Source of the DNA: Mimachlamys varia | Lineage: Eukaryota; Mollusca; Bivalvia; Pectinida; Pectinidae | DNA length: 64,000 nt | Reading direction: 5' to 3' | Assembly: GCA_947623455.1 (NCBI GenBank) | Contig: OX392532.1 | Location: forward strand, 27,068,792 to 27,132,791 | In this document: in pieces, positions 61,201-64,000 of the stretch | How positions within the stretch are numbered: position 1 is the stretch's first letter | Layout of the letters: each line of letters starts with the position of its first letter | The notes under the pieces: model-generated | What the model was told of the DNA's origin: nothing | Seen by the model: the letters and a program-made list of their open reading frames with translations, nothing else | The model's database searches: none | Program-made: the position numbers and the translations under genes

Positions 61201-63660
61201 TAATCATGTCAATCTATATATATGTAAATGTACATGTAAACAACTGTATTATTTTGTGATTAAATGAATTTTGGAAAACGTGTGTGTACATATATACTGT
61301 TTATCTTGTGGAACATGTCCAGTCCAAATATCAACCCCAAAACTGTAAGGCCAAAATGCACTGGGCCTATTGTCAGTGTTATCCCAAGACAGGACTCACA
61401 CTCTGCCAACCCACCTCACCCCTTGCCCTTAAAATGCTCGTCCAAATACATGAAAAGAGACCAACCAGTGAAAAAAACGAAACAAAAACAAAATGATGAC
61501 AATTTCAATTCAAAAACGAAATGAATAGATAATGTGCAATGATAATACAGAACATGATCAAATGGTCTGTGTTATATTTATATTGAAATCTGTTAAAAAT
61601 GACAAAGACACAAATTAACATTTTCACTTTGATCATTTTGTCATTATTTACATAAATATCAAATTTGCTATCACAGTGGAGGACAAATGGATTTTGTACA
61701 TCAAACTTGAGGCCATTGGTTTGGTCTTGGGAAAAAAAATTGCAAAAATGTAAAATGGTGCTGTAATAATTATCAGAGAAAGGTTTAAATTTTGTTTTTA
61801 CAATGATATTTTGAATAACTGATGACAACTAACTAACCAACTGACTTGACTAGAGCTGAAGTGAATCTTCACAAACTGCTTGCCTTGTTTTACTAGATTA
61901 CATTGTTTTTCAATGTTCAACAGCAAATTTCATATTGCCCTTGAAAATGATTAAAATCAAATGACCTTGGCTAAATTCAGTATCGCACTGGCCAATCATA
62001 AGTTTTTATTAAAAAGTCAGAAGCTGTGATATCCTAACACTAATGACTAGTCTAAACAAGTAGAACAATGGAGTTTTCAATAACAAAATATCATTTTCCG
62101 CGTTAGATTTTCCCAATTTCCAGGAAAGTTATTTTTTCCCAAAATAGGCTGAAAAATCACTGCCATTCAGTTCTCCAGAAAGGTTACACATTATCATTGC
62201 ACACTACAAAAATAACAAAAACCAACAATTTTATTACATGATCCAGCTGTCTTCCATTTCTCAATGTTGTCATGATCAAATGGTAAAATTTGACATTTTT
62301 TAGTCAGACGAAACCTGTCAATCCAAATTTTAATACTGTTACTAAGAGACCATGCAGTACTATAAATGTAGCTAACAGATTTATATATAAGACATATAAG
62401 TGTTGAGTAGGGGAGTAAAACAATATCGCTTTGTTTTTTTTTCATAAAATCTTTGAAGAATTAACAGCATCTTAAAGCTCAGTCTATCAAAGCAATAAGA
62501 TTTTGCTTACTGAATTGAAAAACTGAAATGAATACCTGAATTGTGTTTTGCTCAAAGAGATCTTGGTATTTGAAACCATACTGATAAGTCAGATAATTTC
62601 ATTAATTTGTACATTATGTTGTGGATTAAATGTTGAAAATAATATGACTTGCAGCACTGAAATTCACTGTGAAAACTTACTCAGCGTTGTCGGAATGGCA
62701 GTAAACTATAGTTGTATCATGACCACAGAGTTTCACTAGTACTGGCCACAGGCACTTGTCATGTGGTTTTAGCTGTGCCCAGACAAAGTTGGACGCCATC
62801 TGTAACGAAACGATATTCTTGTAATTACAGGTGTAAAATACTTAGGGATTTGTCATATCATGACATTATGAAAGTCTGTTCAAATTATGCCACAATGCAT
62901 ACCATTACAATCAGCTAATCCAAATACTCTAGAATATTAAACTTCATTGCAATGGAGAATATAACCCATTCATAAGAAATGTATAGCAATACAAAATGAT
63001 GTTAAGAAACTATGTTGTTCACTAAAAAAAATAACAAAAAAAACCCATTCCTATGCAATAAAAGATGGTCCAATATTTTATGCATGTTTTAAAATTCATC
63101 CCTATTGAGAAATATACATATGGTATTTGTAATTTAATGAAGCAAGACTGGATAATAGATTAATAGTACACTAAAGTTGTTCAATAATTATTCATGACTT
63201 GTATCAGCATTAAAATAAATTTGCACAACATGCAGAGCTATATCTTAGAACTATTTATTTGTTCTTAATATTTCATAAATACCTGTGTAAGTTTCTCGCT
63301 GTGGGAAAACACAACAGGGAAATTTCTAAATCTACAGTATGAAAGCAAGTCCGAGAAAAGCCACATTTCTCCTATACTCAGACCACAACACATCCGATAA
63401 TCTACGATCTTGAAACTTAGGATGCACTTCCGATTATTGAACAACAAATATGATAACACTGATCTGAAGTTCCATTTATCATTGGGCCCAATGAAATATA
63501 TTTCTGCCCGATCGATCTCCGAAAATACCGGACCAACCGGTGCGACATCACAACACGGCCTACTAATTCCATTGCCAAACATATCTTCTTTTGTAAGTGA
63601 CGATATTTCATTAGTTATTCTTGTTGTAAATCCACATATCAGATGACATTTGCGATACAT
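54797..63660 (-). CDS. tyrosine-recombinase-like protein with PWWP-like, zinc-finger, acidic-repeat and SANT-like parts (9 exons)
   Basis: Nine exons with GT-AG borders and matching phases give 4071 nt, 1356 aa. In order: a novel region (1-126), a PWWP-like fold (about 130-190, W133 and W144-P145), 30 acidic 11-aa repeats (219-548), a basic patch GRGKKRKRA, C2H2-like C646/C649/H659/H665, C2HC-like C744/C747/H759/C763, a recombinase domain (about 790-1190) and a Myb/SANT-like end (W1288). Candidate catalytic residues are R1017 (RRRCHEV), K1066 (VVVRGKNGKGVPV), R1142 (SNMRKYMATM), H1168 (LGH) and Y1177 (HYR). H-to-Y spacing is 9 as in XerD; the usual H of HxxR is S1139. I recall uncharacterised animal proteins with the same zinc-finger, 'LFNRRR' and SANT-like order. 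It could be a domesticated recombinase or a live element. DNA cutting is not shown. Confidence 0.72.
55318..55436. mobile_element. 38-bp inverted repeat (hairpin element) in intron 8 of the recombinase-like gene
   Basis: The arm 55318-55355 (aagcattaaactgcattctg onward) and the arm 55399-55436 are reverse complements with one mismatch, around a 43-bp loop. Confidence 0.85.
55437..56397. other. rest of intron 8 of the recombinase-like gene
   Basis: Unique-looking sequence with short open frames on both strands but no splice-flanked coding stretch I can support. Slightly GC-richer around 55540-55600 (cagcgcgcgctcc). Confidence 0.5.
56398..56593 (-). CDS. recombinase-like gene exon 8, catalytic tyrosine
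   Basis: This 196-nt exon has a CCGCAG acceptor, a GTAATT donor and phase 0 in, 1 out. It encodes ALNTTENERQWVLDHLGH, then the TMNVHKIHYRQ motif with H1168 and Y1177, then a helical tail ending RLQDIQID. Confidence 0.82.
56858..56982 (-). CDS. recombinase-like gene exon 7
   Basis: This 125-nt exon has a TGTACAG acceptor, a GTAATC donor and phase 1 in, 0 out. It encodes AGVLRAYDAIRTVTRNHDVG and ends TSNMRKYMATMLQ, the box II motif with R1142. Serine replaces the common His three residues before it. Confidence 0.8.
57247..57373 (-). CDS. recombinase-like gene exon 6
   Basis: This 127-nt exon has a TTTCAG acceptor, a GTTAGT donor and phase 0 in, 1 out. It encodes NGKGVPVILPPDTRAPLKYL and ends TNPYIFAGT. 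NGKGVPVILP continues the Lys hairpin, comparable to GNKERLVPL in XerD. Confidence 0.8.
57946..58069 (-). CDS. recombinase-like gene exon 5
   Basis: This 124-nt exon has a TTTGTAG acceptor, a GTATTT donor and phase 2 in, 0 out. It encodes SSYASRKTGVDEIGLELRGE and ends QDMVVVRGK. The last strand and K1066 match the beta-hairpin Lys region of tyrosine recombinases. Confidence 0.8.
58070..58562 (-). other. intron 4 of the recombinase-like gene
   Basis: GT-AG intron of 493 nt, AT-rich, with no feature seen. Confidence 0.7.
58563..61062 (-). CDS. recombinase-like gene exon 4 (2.5 kb): repeats, zinc fingers, start of recombinase domain
   Basis: This 2500-nt exon has a TTACAG acceptor, an AA|GTAAGT donor and phase 1 in, 2 out. 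It holds GVLRRKPATLAAFLADIQWA, the acidic repeat, a basic patch followed by SDSDSSD, both zinc-finger-like motifs, a helical N-terminal recombinase region and LFNRRRCHEVQAM with the first catalytic Arg. It is fully open for 833 codons. Confidence 0.85.
59993..60982 (-). repeat. coding 33-bp minisatellite, 30 units (acidic 11-aa repeat)
   Basis: The consensus peptide is SGEGSEVEQEG. Units at the N-terminal side are nearly uniform. Later units follow a 3-4 unit cycle with SGKAIEVEQEG, SGEGSEVEHER, SGDGSEVEQE(E/L) and SGDGRGLEQE. All substitutions keep the frame, and acidity is conserved. Confidence 0.95.
61063..62237 (-). other. intron 3 of the recombinase-like gene
   Basis: GT-AG intron of 1175 nt. 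It contains a splice-flanked open stretch at 61652-61725 that would break the frame, so it is not called an exon. Confidence 0.6.
62238..62314 (-). CDS. recombinase-like gene exon 3, PWWP-like second half
   Basis: This 77-nt exon has a TTGACAG acceptor, a GTAATA donor and phase 2 in, 1 out. It encodes FRLTKKCQILPFDHDNIEKW then KTAGS. The ILPF motif sits where PWWP domains end their beta barrel (often 'LxPF'). Phase agreement on both sides supports it. Confidence 0.55.
62315..62680 (-). other. intron 2 of the recombinase-like gene
   Basis: GT-AG intron of 366 nt with nothing else visible. Confidence 0.6.
62681..62799 (-). CDS. recombinase-like gene exon 2, PWWP-like first half
   Basis: This 119-nt exon has a GTTACAG acceptor directly before ATG, a GA|GTAAGT donor and ends in phase 2. 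It encodes MASNFVWAQLKPHDK, then CLWPVLVKL, resembling the VWAK...PWWPALV start of PWWP domains that bind methylated histone tails and DNA. Confidence 0.6.
62800..63282 (-). other. intron 1 of the recombinase-like gene
   Basis: GT-AG intron of 483 nt, AT-rich, with nothing else visible. Confidence 0.55.
63283..63660 (-). CDS. recombinase-like gene exon 1
   Basis: This 378-nt exon starts at ATG 63660 (-3 is G) and ends CACAG|GTATTT in phase 0. It encodes 126 residues, MYRKCHLICGFTTRITNE onward, Cys- and aromatic-rich, ending SHSEKLTQ. No family is recognised. A GTG nine bases further up could open the frame but is not expected to start translation. It may instead be a separate or untranslated exon, since exon 2 also begins with ATG. 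Confidence 0.55.
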
Positions 63661-64000
63661 TTCGCACACGCCGTAACCAGAATTACAACCATGATCAACA
63701 AACGAAAGTCAATATCCTGACCATTTTACAAGCGTTCCGATGATACGGACGTTTCCGGGTTCTTTCTGATCTCTTTTTATTAGTCCTACGCGAAGAAATT
63801 CATAAATGATATGTTAAGAACCAATACATATTCATATTAAGCTAACCAAGAACTAAAGACAACGTAAAAGAAAACTAGACAACTGACATGTCACCGTTTA
63901 TGTGACAAAACGTGTTGCAAACGCTTCCACAACTCTGATATTTACTGCGGTCCTATCTGTCGGTGTCATGGTTAAAAAGGTTACTATTATTTAAAAGTAT
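63661..64000 (-). promoter_or_regulatory. upstream flank of the recombinase-like gene
   Basis: 340 bases upstream of the proposed start codon should hold the 5' UTR and core promoter. I see no clear TATA box or initiator. It could also be an intron if more exons lie beyond the window. Confidence 0.25.

Noticed and set aside
61652..61725. Splice-flanked 74-nt stretch in intron 3 of the recombinase-like gene
   Set aside because: It has a good polypyrimidine acceptor, but its insertion would put exon 4 out of frame; exon 3 joins exon 4 directly in phase.

Overview
The window is animal nuclear DNA, AT-rich, with GT-AG introns, many minisatellites and tRNA-derived SINEs. It is most likely from a mollusc, probably a bivalve. 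That call rests on a V-SINE-type element, families of short foldback elements, and long degenerate repeats ending in 'gacagacag...gacgg' tails, all of which I associate with molluscan genomes; it is inference, not proof. Both supported genes lie on the minus strand. I found no convincing plus-strand gene, no rRNA, no functional tRNA and no CRISPR.

Gene A (48074 down to 303) is the middle and C-terminal coiled-coil rod of a CLIP-170 / CAP-Gly linker protein (CLIP1-like). I assembled 16 exons whose GT-AG borders and phases agree throughout (2011 nt, about 670 codons), plus a possible 27-nt cassette microexon at 22569-22595. The N-terminal CAP-Gly exons and the C-terminal zinc knuckles are not in the window. 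The introns carry most of the repeats: arrays with units of 23, 36, 42, 43, 44, 52-53, 60, 64, 67 and 81 bp. Four arrays start exactly at an exon 3' end and copy the splice donor, in two cases with 37-39 nt of coding sequence.

Gene B (63660 down to 54797) is a complete-looking 9-exon gene (4071 nt, 1356 aa). Its predicted protein has a novel N-terminal region, a PWWP-like segment, a 30-unit acidic 11-aa repeat, two zinc-finger-like motifs, a tyrosine-recombinase (phage-integrase fold) domain with R, K, R, H and Y in the expected order and spacing, and a C-terminal Myb/SANT-like segment. It looks like a recombinase-derived host gene or a mobile element that carries introns, and it is the best candidate for an undescribed system here. 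No CLIP-like exon was found between 48.1 and 54.8 kb, so gene B probably sits inside a large CLIP1 intron on the same strand, unless gene A's 5' part is missing or misassembled.

Layout: 0.3-17.3 kb, the dense 3' exon cluster of gene A with donor-bearing arrays; 17.3-31.1 kb, a large intron; 31.1-35.7 kb, four short exons and repeats; 35.7-48.1 kb, three exons and the 4.1-kb array of 81-bp units; 48.1-54.8 kb, repeat-rich spacer or intron; 54.8-63.7 kb, gene B; 63.7-64.0 kb, its upstream flank.
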